Positions 36,376 to 48,320 of a DNA stretch of 64,000 bases are shown here, piece after piece. The notes under the pieces are model-generated. The model did no database searches. It saw only the letters and a list, made by a program, of their open reading frames with translations, and was not told where the DNA came from. Positions within the stretch are counted from its first letter, which is position 1. Every line of letters begins with the position of its first letter. The stretch is from Anticarsia gemmatalis (lineage: Eukaryota > Arthropoda > Insecta > Lepidoptera > Erebidae), in the NCBI RefSeq assembly GCF_050436995.1, contig NC_134755.1, positions 2,047,001-2,111,000 of the forward strand, written 5' to 3'. Position numbers and translations under genes: made by a program.

Positions 36376-36530
36376 TGTAGCGCAATTCTCTATTGTAGGC
36401 ACTGTCAAGTAACGAGAATTTGACATTCAAAATGTACTGCAAAATAGTTCCTACGACGTCCGCTAGGGGCGCTGATCAGAATTTCATGCAATATTTTTCG
36501 ATAGCTGGCCGATTATCGGCAGTCGATGCA
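36376..36530 (-). repeat. MITE family A copy (reverse)
   Basis: Starts tgtagcgcaattctctattg and keeps 'gacattcaaaatgtactgca', the core 'gtccgctaggggcgctgatc' and 'ccgattatcggcagtcgat'. The right terminus is missing. Confidence 0.88.
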
Positions 36531-37474
36531 AGTATGGTATCGCGCCTCGGCAGTGCATGGTCAACGTACCATAGAACACTTTTAATAAATTAACACTACC
36601 AGATACGATAACTCGTTGCCATCGACTGTCTTGATGCCCAAGCAAAGAAATCAACATAAGTACATTATATCAAACCAACAAAATTTTACACTAGGACATA
36701 TTTATATGGCTTTGAAAAGTCTTAAGTCTCTTCATAACACTACAAAGTTACGTCTTTTCATAAACTACTTAAACAAATATGTGGTATATTTGTTTTCCTG
36801 TTTGCGTAGAAAGCACTTTGCTTTAATACTTTATACTAGAACTAAAAATAACTAACTGTTTAACATACACATCGTGTTTCTACTTAGTATAAATATAATA
36901 TAACGTGCTGATATTTTAGTTAAAATATTTAATACCTGTTTTCTTTACTAACTTGTGAAATAAACTTGATTTAGTTTGTCTACGTTGTTTTATTAAATAG
37001 AAAATCCAAGGCTGTCAAAATTTTGGAGAAAAATAATAATTTATGTGTATCGTGATTATTTTTCAGTAAATTTTATTTTTCTTTCATAAAATAGAGATAG
37101 GCAGAAATGAAAAGAAATCGCGTAATATTTTTGGATCGCGCAATACTTGGAAAGGATAGTAGTAAGATTTTTTTTTCATTATTATACTTACCTGTTTCTT
37201 CCAGCTTTAAACAAAAGCTTGCTGTCCTTTTTTATAAAAAAAAGAACTTAACTGAAACTGACGCTATGTTATTTGCATAAAATAGTGTATAACGTACCTT
37301 TTGAAATAAGTGCAATCGAATAAAAAGGTCCATATTCATAGTTTAGTACAGCAAAGATTTATAAAAAGTGCTGCGTCATATTTCATTTTTGTGAGTGCAA
37401 TCTACATTTTAGATTGACATACAAATTGACAGTGACATACACGCGTCACGTTACCTATTACTAACCCACTATAC

Positions 37475-37657
37475 CGTAGCGCGATTCTGTACAAGTATAA
37501 CTACTGCTGTCGACTATCGAAAGTTTGACATTTAGAATGTACTGCCAAAATAGTTCCTACGACACCCGTCAGAGGCGCTGTTCAGATTTTCATACAATAT
37601 TTCTCGATGACAAGCCGGTTGTCGGTAGTCGATAGTAGTAGAGAATCGAGCTTCCGT
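37475..37657 (-). repeat. MITE family A copy (reverse), near full length
   Basis: Starts cgtagcgcgattctgtac, keeps 'gacatttagaatgtactgcc', 'cccgtcagaggcgctg' and 'gccggttgtcggtagtcgat', and ends agtagagaatcgagctt. Confidence 0.9.
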
Positions 37658-37878
37658 AAGTCATGTATACAAAACATCAAGCCTGATTTACCAGAAGATA
37701 AAGACAGAGGTGTATGAAATACACTAAATTTTTGCCCTTTACGATTCGGCATTGCTATTAACCGGAGTTACCAAACTCTAGTTTGCTATTACAACTATTC
37801 TTATTAAAATTAGGAAATACTAAGAACCTTCCCGTCCCGACCGATTTTGTACACAAAGTCGTATACTACTGTTCGGTA

Positions 37879-38034
37879 TGTATACTGTGTACCTCAGTTG
37901 ACAACTAGTGTTCATCTTCTTGATTACCACTTCGTAGTACATTATAATTTTGACATAATAATATATCAACCACTATAATTCTGGAAAAAACTGTCAACTG
38001 AGATAGTACACTATTGAGTACACAATAGCCCCCC
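37879..38034. repeat. MITE family B copy
   Basis: Left 'tgtacctcagttgacaacta' then gtg; right 'actgtcaactgagatagtac' and cacaatagcccccc. Inverted ends are about 25 bp. Confidence 0.75.
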
Positions 38035-38037
38035 AGC

Positions 38038-38219
38038 GGGCTTATTACGTATCTCAATTATTATTATTATTGACAACTAGTGTACGTCAAATTGATGGTC
38101 ACTGTTTAGTACATTGCTGCTTTGACGAAAGATGTTAATGACTATAATCTACGGGAGAAAATAATATACGGCATAGTGGCTTTCAAATAGTTGTCAACTG
38201 AAATACGTGATAGCCCCCC
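38038..38219. repeat. MITE family B copy with expanded ATT tract in its end
   Basis: Left 'cttattacgtatctcaatta' continues as att units before 'gacaactagtgtacgtc'; right 'atagttgtcaactgaaatac' then gtgatagcccccc. It abuts the previous copy. The short microsatellite lies inside the left inverted repeat. Confidence 0.8.
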
Positions 38220-38825
38220 TAATCACAGAGACAGTGAAATAAATAAACACTATATAATAATAATAGTTCCACGGTCTACAGGTAAATAAGAGGGACATAA
38301 ATATACATAAAGTCGAATATACAAGAGACAAGACTGAGAGGCAATTACATAAATTATCCACCGAATAACTACTGTTAATTAAAGCCTTGCGATACGTTTG
38401 CCGACGCAGTGTATGCATCGCAAACTCTAGAAAATACAGGGTTTTACTTAAAAACTACAGTTTTTTGTGCATTTGTTGCAATATAGAGTTCAGCAAAGCA
38501 GTGGATTAATTGAACTGGAGAGAAAATTTCGAGTCTGTAGTTGTTTAAACCTACTTCGTTGCATTATTTTTACTGGTCGTTTTTTATACACAAATATTAG
38601 TTCTTAAAATGTATAATCTATGTATATGTATTTTTTTATGTTTGTGTGAAATGAGGAAACTCATAATTCGTAGTTTTTAAAAAGATAGAGATTTGAACGA
38701 AGCTGATGACCTTATTTTATCATATTAATATGACAAGGATATTTTACGAGTAAACAATAAAAATTCAGAAAGGATAAAACTCAGCAGTGGCATACTAATG
38801 GATTAAGTTTATCAAATATTATTTT

Positions 38826-38945
38826 TATTATTATGAGCCTGTATCGTCCCACTGCTAGGCAAAGGCCCCATAGCTCTCCACTGCAAACGATATCAGGCGG
38901 TCTGTATCCAATCTGGGTTGTAGGACTTAAGGTCGTCTTTACATC
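38826..38945 (-). repeat. LINE-type repeat 3' end
   Basis: 'tcgtcccactgctaggcaaa' then ggccccat is a phrase very common at the 3' side of lepidopteran LINE- and SINE-like repeats. The tta-rich left border would be its tail. Confidence 0.6.
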
Positions 38946-39115
38946 TTTTTTATCAAATATATAGTATTAAAATCCTTATTCCAAATATTTTTTACATCAA
39001 AAAATCTTTCAGAAATAACGTTGCAATATTCAACAGATTCGTACACGTACTTTATATTAAGCGAATGCAAACGTGCAAAAGCTTTTCATATCAAATAATA
39101 TGATTTTACTTTTAC

Positions 39116-39414
39116 GTGACATCAGTGATAGCCGAGTGGTATAAGTTGGTACCTCTCACGCTAGTGATTGCAGGTTCAAACCCAAAGCAACACACCAATG
39201 TCTTTTCGACGTGTATATGATAAATAAATAATTATCACTTGTTTCATCGGTGAAGGAAAACATCGTGACGCAACGTTGCGTGCCTGAGAGTTCTTTAGAA
39301 TAGTTGTTGAGATATACCCGCAATTGGCCAGCGTGGTGGACTCATGGCCTAACCCCTCCCTCATTATGGCAGGAGACCCTTGTCTAGCAGTGGGACTTGG
39401 ATGGGTTAAATTTA
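39116..39414 (+). mobile_element. Complete SINE (family S4) with 11-bp target duplication
   Basis: tttacttttac lies at 39105-39115 and again at 39415-39425, a perfect 11-bp target-site duplication. The body opens with a tRNA-derived promoter: box A 'tagccgagtggtataagttg' and box B 'ggttcaaaccc' (near 39173). It continues 'gtgaaggaaaacatcgtgac', 'caattggccagcgtggtgga', and ends 'ggagacccttgtctagcagt' then gggacttggatgggtt. It would be transcribed by RNA polymerase III and moved by a LINE in trans. A 62-codon minus frame overlapping it is fortuitous. Confidence 0.92.
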
Positions 39415-40331
39415 TTTACTTTTACATAGCGGTATAGAAAATGGCGCCCTGTGTCATGGTTATATGTGTTCCATTTTTTCACATTACATATGCATCCTTC
39501 ATTTATTTCTATTAGATATAATGTGTTCTCTTTTGAGCTTAGTCACTGTTTATCCATATTTTCTTAAGGTCGTTGACATTATTTCGTCGTTATATTGAAT
39601 ACAATCTTTCTATTGAGAATATCGATTGAAAACATATAACTGCCCGTAGTTAATTTGTCTTCTTAGTACCTTTGTAAGTAAATGTTTTTTCATGGAACTT
39701 TGATAAAAAAATAAAATGTATTATTTTAATTTTATGCTAGAATTAACGTGATCAAACATTTTAAATTAGATTTCTTGACGTTCCTGTACAGGTAATACTG
39801 GCCTTAGTTATGATTTGACTTCAAACAATTATTGTCTATTTGTGTAACTGTCCAGTAAGCCAATGCGAAATATGAATTCGCCTTAATACTAGTATAATGC
39901 GCAGATATTTAATGTACATCATTTTATATACGTATAATTTACCATAATTACTTTAATTACTATTAAATTAAGTAACAAATAACAACCTGAATAGCCCGAA
40001 AAATCTATTCAACGTTAAAACCAACATAAATATTCTATATAACATTATCAAAATATTATTCTAAAATATTAAATTACAAAAAGTAACAATGATTTTAAAT
40101 TTAAATTTACATCCATTACCCCGTTTTCATTCTGCTCATAGGTATCTCTGTTCTGCGAAAAGGTAATGTAATACGCAGCACCCTAATTAGTTCACAGGCT
40201 CTCAAACAACCCTATGTAACCCCTAGCGGCTTTATAAAGATAAATAAAGAAACTGAGCCTTTTGTGTATATAAAAAAACTAGATTGAATGTATTGGTAGA
40301 AGACTTTTAGATTTTAATCAGTAATTTATGA

Positions 40332-40502
40332 TATTCTCTACTTCAATCGAGTATGAAACCGGCTAGCTATCGAGAAACTTTGTACGAAAATCTGATCAGT
40401 GCCTCTAGCGGGCGTCGTAGGAACTAATTTTAAAGTAAGTACATTTTAAGTGACAATCAACTCTCGATACTCGATACTATCGACTGTAAAAAAATCGCGC
40501 AA
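40332..40502 (+). repeat. MITE family A copy (forward)
   Basis: 'accggctagctatcgagaaa', 'tctgatcagtgcctctagcg' then ggcgtcgtaggaac, and 'ctctcgatactcgatactat' then cgactgt. Good core; the left arm has a small deletion. Confidence 0.9.
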
Positions 40503-40938
40503 CGTCTTTTAAAAACTAGATCAAACTTTGTAAATTCTAAAGATCGTTTCTTTAAATCTAGGAAGGAAAATCGTCTTTTAACAGAAACTAAATATACCTT
40601 CTGAAATTTTTTGAATCTAAATAAAATCATATGCAATTTAAAACAGTGTAGTATCCCAGATATGTAGAAAGCCGTTTCTAAAATGTAAATTGATAGAGTT
40701 CACTATAAATGTACCATCACTGCTTTGTTGCAGAGTATAAAGGACAAAATTTTACAAAGTTGAGAGTATGTTTCTATAAGGAATGTAGATTTAGAATGAC
40801 GGGACATAAAGCGGTTTAAGAGTTCATTATTTACAGTACTGTAGCAATTCGGTAGTCTGTAAGGTGCACTCGAAAATAATTAATAGCATGTCTTTCAAAG
40901 TAGTGTCCGAAGATAAGATAAATAACATTTTATTTTAG

Positions 40939-41162
40939 ACTAGCTGACCCGCGCAACTTCGCTTGCGTCACATAAGAGAATCATAATTTTACTCTGCTTC
41001 TATTGGTCGTAGCGTGATGTTATATAGCCTATAGCCTTCCTCGATAAATGGGCTATCTAACACTGAAATAATTTTTCAAATTGGACCAGTAGTTCCTGAG
41101 ATTAACGCGTTCAAACAAACCAACAAACAAACTCTTCAGCTTTATAATAATAGTATATATAG
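40939..41162 (+). repeat. CTAGCTGACCCG repeat (forward)
   Basis: Starts ctagctgacccgcgcaactt and cgcttgcgtcacataagaga; middle 'tattggtcgtagcgtgatgt'; end 'accagtagttcctgagatta', 'actcttcagctttataataa' then tagtatat. About 220 bp, with the same order as the 53.3- and 62.1-kb copies. Attributed to a non-LTR-derived short repeat; the class is uncertain. Confidence 0.8.
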
Positions 41163-41825
41163 TGAAGCTGTTGCGGCTTCAGGTTTGATTCCTGTGACGT
41201 GCAAATAGTAGTAAGCCAACCAAATGTTTGTCCGAATAACTTTGATTTCTGTGGTCAGAATGGTTTTAATAGCTGCCCGCAGTAAGCAGTTAAGAATTAT
41301 ATTACGTATTTATATTTATATTATGTGGGCTCCACATAATAGACTGTAAAAACTGTGGGCATTTAAAATACCCATACATTCTGGTATAGCAGGTGTGAAG
41401 TTTAAAAAAATAGTTAAATTAAATGACCGTCAAGCTTGCAATAATAGTTTTTCACAAAAACTTTTGTTAACACCAAAACAACAGTACCAGGCTCGCATAA
41501 ATCGTTAAGCGTAAAACACACAAAATAAAACAAATAATAGCAATGTTTTCCACGATAAGGGTGGTTCCAGAAATATTTACACTATTCAAAAGCAATTAAA
41601 ATCTACCACTACCGCCCGGAATGCTGATTGCCTACATGTTTTGAACATAAATGGAGTTCCTGAATAAAATGTTCTCGAACAACCTCAAACACGTTTGTAA
41701 ATTGAGTTATGATCATTAAAATAACTAACCTGGATCAACTTTCTATGGTCGGTAATGCCGCTTTGACATTATTACCACAAGAAAATATTTTTGCAAAATA
41801 CTCCAGTTTCTGCTGTTTTATCATA

Positions 41826-42095
41826 CAAGGTTGTTGGCAATCGATAGTAATAGGAAATTGTTCCACAACGGACTAGCGGTCGCTTGACATTTAAAATTAC
41901 TTGAACAAGAATTACGAGCAGCATGATTCTCTACTACTGTCGATTACTGACAACCGGCTAGCTATTAAGAGATTTTACACAAATATCTCTTTAGCGCCCC
42001 TACCGGGCTCTGTAAGAACTATTTTGGCAGTAAATTTAAAATGTCAAACTCCCGATACCCAACAGTAACAGTGATCAGATTTTCATACTGCATTT
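41826..42095. repeat. MITE family A cluster
   Basis: A reverse fragment ('ggttgttggcaatcgatagt', 'gcttgacatttaaaattact', 41826-41912) is followed by a forward copy (41927-42070: 'gattctctactactgtcgat', 'aaccggctagctattaagag', 'agcgcccctaccggg', 'atgtcaaactcccgat'). A short core fragment 'gtgatcagattttcatactg' follows (from 42071). Confidence 0.75.
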
Positions 42096-42682
42096 GTTTA
42101 ATTGATTCTGATGGTTAATCGCCTCATAGATCTTTCTAAGTACTTAGATTCATAGTTTTCATATCGTTTGCCTTTAGTTGCCATGATAAGGACAAACTTC
42201 TACGACTAAAGCTAGATATCTAAAAATGTTTGATAAGCGATACAAAAATTGCTGACCCGAAGTAATTATTTCTTCCAGAGATAATTTAGGCCCCAAAACC
42301 CAACTCACAACCTTCACCAAATAGCACAAGTAGTCAGAATTGTCCCACTGATCGTATACCGTCCGTTGGATATTAATTACAACATATGCATCTCCTAAAC
42401 TAGTGGTCGAATTCAATTTCCTGTTCGGCCAAAATGTTCGTATTTCATATTATTAGTAAAATTCCCGATAGAAGCTTGTAATACAACACGGTTAAGTAAA
42501 GTGAAGCCTTCATAGAATGTATGAATATTTTGTACCGGTTCTTCGAATCACGAGAATAATGTTATCTGATAAATTGAATATGACTAGTCATAGACAGTTC
42601 TCATCATCACCGTTCGTGGAACATTAGAAGATATTATTATGATATTGAGCAGTACTTTCAATAAAAAAGGTAATATTATCCT

Positions 42683-42850
42683 ACGAATATTATAAATGCG
42701 AAAGTTTGTGAGTATGTACGGATGTTTGTTGGTCTTTCAAGCAAATACTACTGGACTGATGACGATTAAATTTGGTTTGTACGTAGCTGAAGACCCAGTA
42801 TAACACATAGGCTAATTTTCGCGGGCGGCCTCTACAAAATTTTAAAATAC
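42683..42850 (+). repeat. Common 'tataaatgcgaaagtttgtg' repeat
   Basis: 'gaatattataaatgcgaaag', 'gcaaatactactggactgat', 'gctgaagacccagtataaca' then cataggctaa follow the known order of a frequent lepidopteran short element. A related degenerate copy is at about 45965-46075. Confidence 0.65.
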
Positions 42851-45605
42851 TGTCTTTTGTCACGCATTAAGGATGCAACGTCTAAACAAATTTAGATGAA
42901 ATTTTAACTTGATAATAAACTACTTCCAGGGAATGAAAGGCTATAACTCAATGGGAGAAACAACACGTTTTACAAAAATAAAAGAATTGAACTTTTAGAC
43001 GAAATTTAGTAGCATTAATACAACAGTGTAGAATCGTATAAATCCGTATCATAAAATTTATCACGTACTCGTGCTTTCGCCAGTGTACGGATTTTCCGCG
43101 ACTAAAAATATCATTACTTTTAATCCAGATTATAGACTACATCACACAATTCATCAAGATTTACTATATATTTTTGAGGCAGGAGTAGCAAGCATCCATA
43201 CATCCCTACATACTTTTACACACACAATGCTAGTAGGATTATACTCAACGCTTCGCTTCTTTGAACCCAAGCTCCTAGTTACATACTTGAATATGCACGC
43301 TCTATGAAATTCTCGTCCCATAGTCCTACACAATATAAACTGAAATTCTTTCAGCCTCTGAAAAGACTGCGCTTACAGTTTCATGAGAATCCTGTATGAG
43401 AAATTCCTAGGACATATTAGAGTAGGTTTTTTTAAAGAGATGAAACGTGTAAGCTATTATTGTTAAAGCATTCTTTCTGCATTTGTTTTTTTGTCGTAGA
43501 ACATTTTTGTTATTGAAGAGAATAAAAAACAAATTATACATCTAGATTTGGAGTCTTTTTGATTCCAACTGTTGCTCACTTTAAAAAAGATTAGGATGCT
43601 GCAAATAGCAACTTGGCCGAAACGTCAAGTAACCAAAACAAAAAAACGAAGGGATAATTTTAAAAGATAACTTGACTGCAATTAAAATGAATCTGTATTA
43701 TAATTAAGTGTATCTAATGAACATAAAAATCTTTAAGATCGACAACTAATCGGAAAATTGACCCGAACAGCGTTTGCTTCACAATATTGTAGTCACAGCC
43801 TAATCCATGTACCAAAAATCCTATATTAGCCAACCTCATACAAAGTTCCTCTCCCCAAGCGTAATAGAGAAGGCAAATTTGTCAATGAAGATAACTTATA
43901 GCAGGCACTTTGTCTATAAGAAACATAGCTGACGAACTGCCTGCTATCACTTATCGCTACCGAAGGTTTCAATCGGGAAAACCTTTTTGTGTAAAAGAAT
44001 AAAACTTTGGAATGAAATACGGCTGGTGACGCAGAAGGGATCTTGTGGCGTATGATTTTTTGCAAAGATTTCCTCCTTTTTGTTGCAGGAAAATGGGAAA
44101 TACGCTATTGGAAGGAAAAAAGATTGTTTTAAATAAGCTTAATTTATAATGTTTGATTTTGGTTGACTAATATTTTGTTTATTTTTGTGACATCTTCTCA
44201 CGGCATTATATGGACGCATTTTCATTGGTCGATAAGTTCGTCATTAGTCCGAAGCTTCCCTCATGCAGGCTAACGACCAATGAAATTCGCCCATATTCAA
44301 TGAAAACAAAATTATCATTTTCACAATAAGTCCTTAGCTGCCTCTCCGAAACCTCGGTTTCCTGATAATTTTGAAACCTAAAATATATAACAGCTAATTC
44401 TAGCTTTTGTAATAAATAGTAACAAGATCAGAATCTTTAAGAATGTACTTGAGAAGCGTTTCTACCTATCCCTAGTTTGGCAAACAATCGTCCCTTTTTA
44501 AATAAGTACTTGGACTATTTTCTCAAAATGTCTTGCCAGTTTTAAATTTTTTTAAAAATATTAACAGTATCCAAGTAAATGTTATGTCAACATAATCGTG
44601 CTTTACTCATTAAAATATAAAATTGGAACTTAAATTTTAAAGTAAACTACGAAAAGCAATAATGAAAGCCTCCTGATGACGAAAATATATTCCTTTTAGA
44701 GCATGAACGAGCCATTAATAATAAAAAATACGTATTTTTCACAGCAAGAGAAGCTTTTAATAACATTTTATACAGTTTTATTTTAAACATGCTTCATCAG
44801 TTTTATTAACATGGATGAATAAAATTAAATGCAGGAAGACTTGTTTTAAAACGCTTTATTTTTTTATATAGGGTTATTTTAATACATTTGGGTTATTTTT
44901 TACCACGTTTAACTATTGCGACTTGTATAGACAGCTCTGAAAGTCGTTGAATATATTCAATCTTATTTCTGAAGCTGCAATTCCACCTAAATAAATTTTG
45001 ATATTGATTAAAATGCATAAAAGTTAAGCAATTTTTTAAGATGAGTAATAAATTTGGATGATTGATCAACATTTCTAGGATATAACTGATAAAAATCGCA
45101 CCGGTTTTTCTACAACTAGGTAACTATCAAGCTATTGAGAATCTACCGAGCATTGTACCCAAAAAATATTTTGGTACTACTAGAATTCTTTATGGAACTT
45201 AGTAACAAATTCTATACCAAGTGTATCTTGGAACCTTTATATTCAATTCGCGATAATAATTTGTATTCAGAAATAAAATATAACTTGAAAGGTTATTGAC
45301 CCTTGTTTTACCGCACTCGAGTACTCTATTTTTACATGAGGATAGTTCGGTCAACTTTGCCCTCACTTGAAGGTTTGGGTATAAATCTTTTCCAGTAAAT
45401 GCTAATGTAAGTGATTTTGTTGATTCTTTTGCGTATAGAGTCTATTGTAAGCCAGTTTGAATAAATCTTTGTTTGAACTTTATAAGCAATGTGGAAGACA
45501 TAAGACTGTCGATTCAATTACTCGAGCAGTTTGTGAACTGCTCGAGTAAATAAAATATTAATTGATAAGATTTATCTTACCAATAATAAAATTGTCTTAT
45601 TAATA
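42851..45605. other. Mostly unassigned sequence
   Basis: Besides the inverted repeat at 44.2 kb I see a faint retroelement-like phrase near 43.93-44.04 kb ('cgctaccgaaggtttcaatc' then gggaaaacc, and 'aaactttggaatgaaatacg'), resembling the end of a non-LTR ORF. Too short to call. Confidence 0.4.
44206..44298. repeat. Inverted-repeat element around ATTGGTCG
   Basis: 'atatggacgcattttcattg' then gtcg (about 44208-44231) faces cgaccaatgaaattcgccca (about 44274-44293) then tat. About 21 bases pair, around a 42-bp loop. Likely a small MITE. Confidence 0.65.
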
Positions 45606-45609
45606 AATG

Positions 45610-45734
45610 TCTTACTATCGAGTATGGAGTGTTCTAAACTTTAAATTGATGTCTGCTGCACCCGCTAGGGGCGCTGAACAGATTTTCATACAAAATTTGT
45701 CAATATGTAGCCTATAATAGTTAGGAAAATAGCG
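45610..45734 (-). repeat. MITE family A copy (reverse), worn
   Basis: 'acccgctaggggcgctgaac' then agattttcatacaaaa is a well kept core; the outer arms are eroded. Confidence 0.75.
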
Positions 45735-46919
45735 TCTCCGGTCATAGCTCTAACTAATTATTTATTGGAACATAGGCATATTTCAACTACTATTCGTAAA
45801 GGTAATTTTCTTCTTTCTTTCTCAGGTAGTTTAGTAACGTCCAATTTCAAAGAGGACTGTTGGATTATTGTTCCTAAGCTAGCAATATTGGAGAGAACGT
45901 TCATTTTAGTTGCTTAGCAATCGTCGCTCTGGTGATAACCTGTAGATGAGTTAAAGTTAGAGAGTGAGTGCTTGGTTGTTTGTTACTCATTCACGCCGAA
46001 ACTACTGAATGGATTTAGATGAATCTTAGCTAGGACCTCGTGGCTTAGTTATCAACAGCCGTGCAGATCTATCTCTGACGTTAAGATACGCTCGCCAAGG
46101 TTATTTTGAGGATAGGTGACCCTCTTATACACATTGAGTTCCTCCGTGTTTCAGAAGGCACGTTAAATTGTGGGTCCGGCTGTCATTATCAAACGTTAAC
46201 AGAAGTCAGAACCTTAAATGTTTGACAACCAGTCTCACCGAAGGACATCTTATCATGACCTAAGTAACTGAGATGTGTAGGTCCGATAGGCAGTCGCTCC
46301 ATGTCCAAATACTGGTATTCAGCTACTTCCAGTGAAACTGGAAGCTGAGTCCAACATAGTAGGAAGAAAGGCTAGGCTTGCTTGTTGAGTAACAACAGAT
46401 AGTTTGCTACCAGAATTTTATTATCATAATAATATATAATTATGTAGTCGACGCGGACAGAAGAGAGAAGAATTTTCAAAGAGCATGAATTTATGAGAGA
46501 TTTTTTCCCATGTGATTATAATATATGAACGTAATTTTCTTCACAAAATACTGGGATTATTTGACTGATTACATTCTCAACGTATCGTTTAAAACTTGAA
46601 AGGTTCTTTGATGTGTTCTTATGTCGATTTCTGTTTTGTTTACATTTTCTTCGTAATGGGAAACAAGTATATTACGTTCTTCTTTTCCTTCTTTTATCTT
46701 AACATTACTTTGAATGTATTATATTTTTAGATTGGCCAGGGTCTTCTCGATAACATACTTTAAAATAATACTTTGATATTATTCCTGGTGATGAAATTAC
46801 GTTCATTCATCGAGTTTGATTCTAAGAGACTACCCATATCCTTTTATTAAATTTTGCATGACTGAGCAAATAAATAAAAATATATTTGATTCTTCATAAT
46901 GCGTTTTCTTAGATACAAT

Positions 46920-47120
46920 TAATCGTCGTGACGCTGAAGAAAATAACCGTGACGAAATATTGCATATCTAAGAGTCCTTCGAAACAGTTTTTGAAGGAAT
47001 GCATAGTCACCAATTTGCATTTAGCAAGCGTGGAAGACTCAAGAGCTCACCACTCCCTAAATATGGGAAGAGACCCTTGTCCAGCAGTAAGACAGTACAG
47101 TAATGGATTTTGTAAATAAA
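46920..47120 (+). repeat. SINE family S4, 3' part, diverged
   Basis: 'aagcgtggaagactcaagag', 'gggaagagacccttgtccag' then cagtaagac match the 3' half of the 39.1-kb SINE. A 63-codon frame here is not a gene. Confidence 0.65.
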
Positions 47121-47637
47121 AATCCTATCTTACTTTATACTGTACGCAGCACAAAAAATAGATTTTATAAATAACCTTTAACATGAAATTTTATTTCAGA
47201 CCTAAAGGTTTTATAAACTGGCTGGATTTATTAGGTTTAAAAATGTTTGTTTGTCTTAAAACAAGTGGCTTACCTTTATCACCGAGTTCACACATATTTA
47301 ATACAAAATCCTTCCTATTCAAACATTGCTTGTAAAATAAGAGCAGTAATTACATTACACTGTAAACAGGTGGTACTAATGTTGGTATTACTTGTTCAGT
47401 GTTGCCAACACAATGAATAAAATATATTCACTTAACCTAGATCATTATTTGCTACTTATAACATTAGTATGAAATTATGAGGCCTGTTACTGCTTTTATA
47501 TTACTCTAAATTACAGTCTCTGTTTATACAATCGTGAAAAGATTTAGGCAAAATTATAACTTAAGTACTCAAGATTTAATATTTCGTTACATTGTTTTCA
47601 TTCATGGTATAAATACATTTTGTTATCGAATTTTAAA

Positions 47638-47690
47638 TTTCAAACTCTCGGTACTCGAGAGTCCCGGCTTTAGAGAATCTCGCTACAAAT
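47638..47690 (+). repeat. MITE family A, right-end fragment
   Basis: 'tttcaaactctcggtactcg' then agagtcccgg and 'tagagaatctcgctac' match the forward right terminus only. Confidence 0.7.
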
Positions 47691-48189
47691 AACTTCAAAA
47701 AATCGTATAATTACGATAGTGCTAATTACTTGTAGTGTGTGCATTTTTTATAAAACACGTATGATATAAAGATGGTCTACAGTAAAAAAATGGCTTCTTG
47801 AATAATATTCACCCCATTACCAAACACTCAATACTGACAGCACCACATTAAAATCAACTCAATGTACCTAATAATAAAGTCTCAAATCGATGTAGGTAGT
47901 GCTATAGCATAATAGTTAAGCGCCATATATTCAGTAGTACAGTGTCGCTAACGTGACCACCTACACCCATTTCAGTTTGGACGTCTAAGCTTACGTCGAC
48001 AATTTACATTCTAAGCTGAGTTTACAATATCGGTTAACTGTAGTAGTCGTTTTGTGTAGGTCTATATCAAATTTGGATACTTTTTTGCTGTTTAACTGTC
48101 TTTTCTGGCACAATCTTAAAATGGTTTCAAATGTAATGTGAATATTTTCTAACTAAGATTTTTTTTTTAAACAAGACTGGATTTTGACG

Positions 48190-48320
48190 GTGTTGTAATT
48201 TACTCCTGATTTCGTGTATGGCATTAATATATGACGAGATATATGGATGTGAATAAATCAAGAGAAGTTTCTAAAGACCGTACCTAGTGGCTTGTTGCGC
48301 TGTATACGTACTCCTATGCG
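48190..48320 (+). repeat. Retroelement ORF C-terminal fragment
   Basis: 'gagatatatggatgtgaata', 'aatcaagagaagtttctaaa' then gaccgtacctagtgg, and 'gtactcctatgcg' parallel the 61.7-kb copy. Confidence 0.6.
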
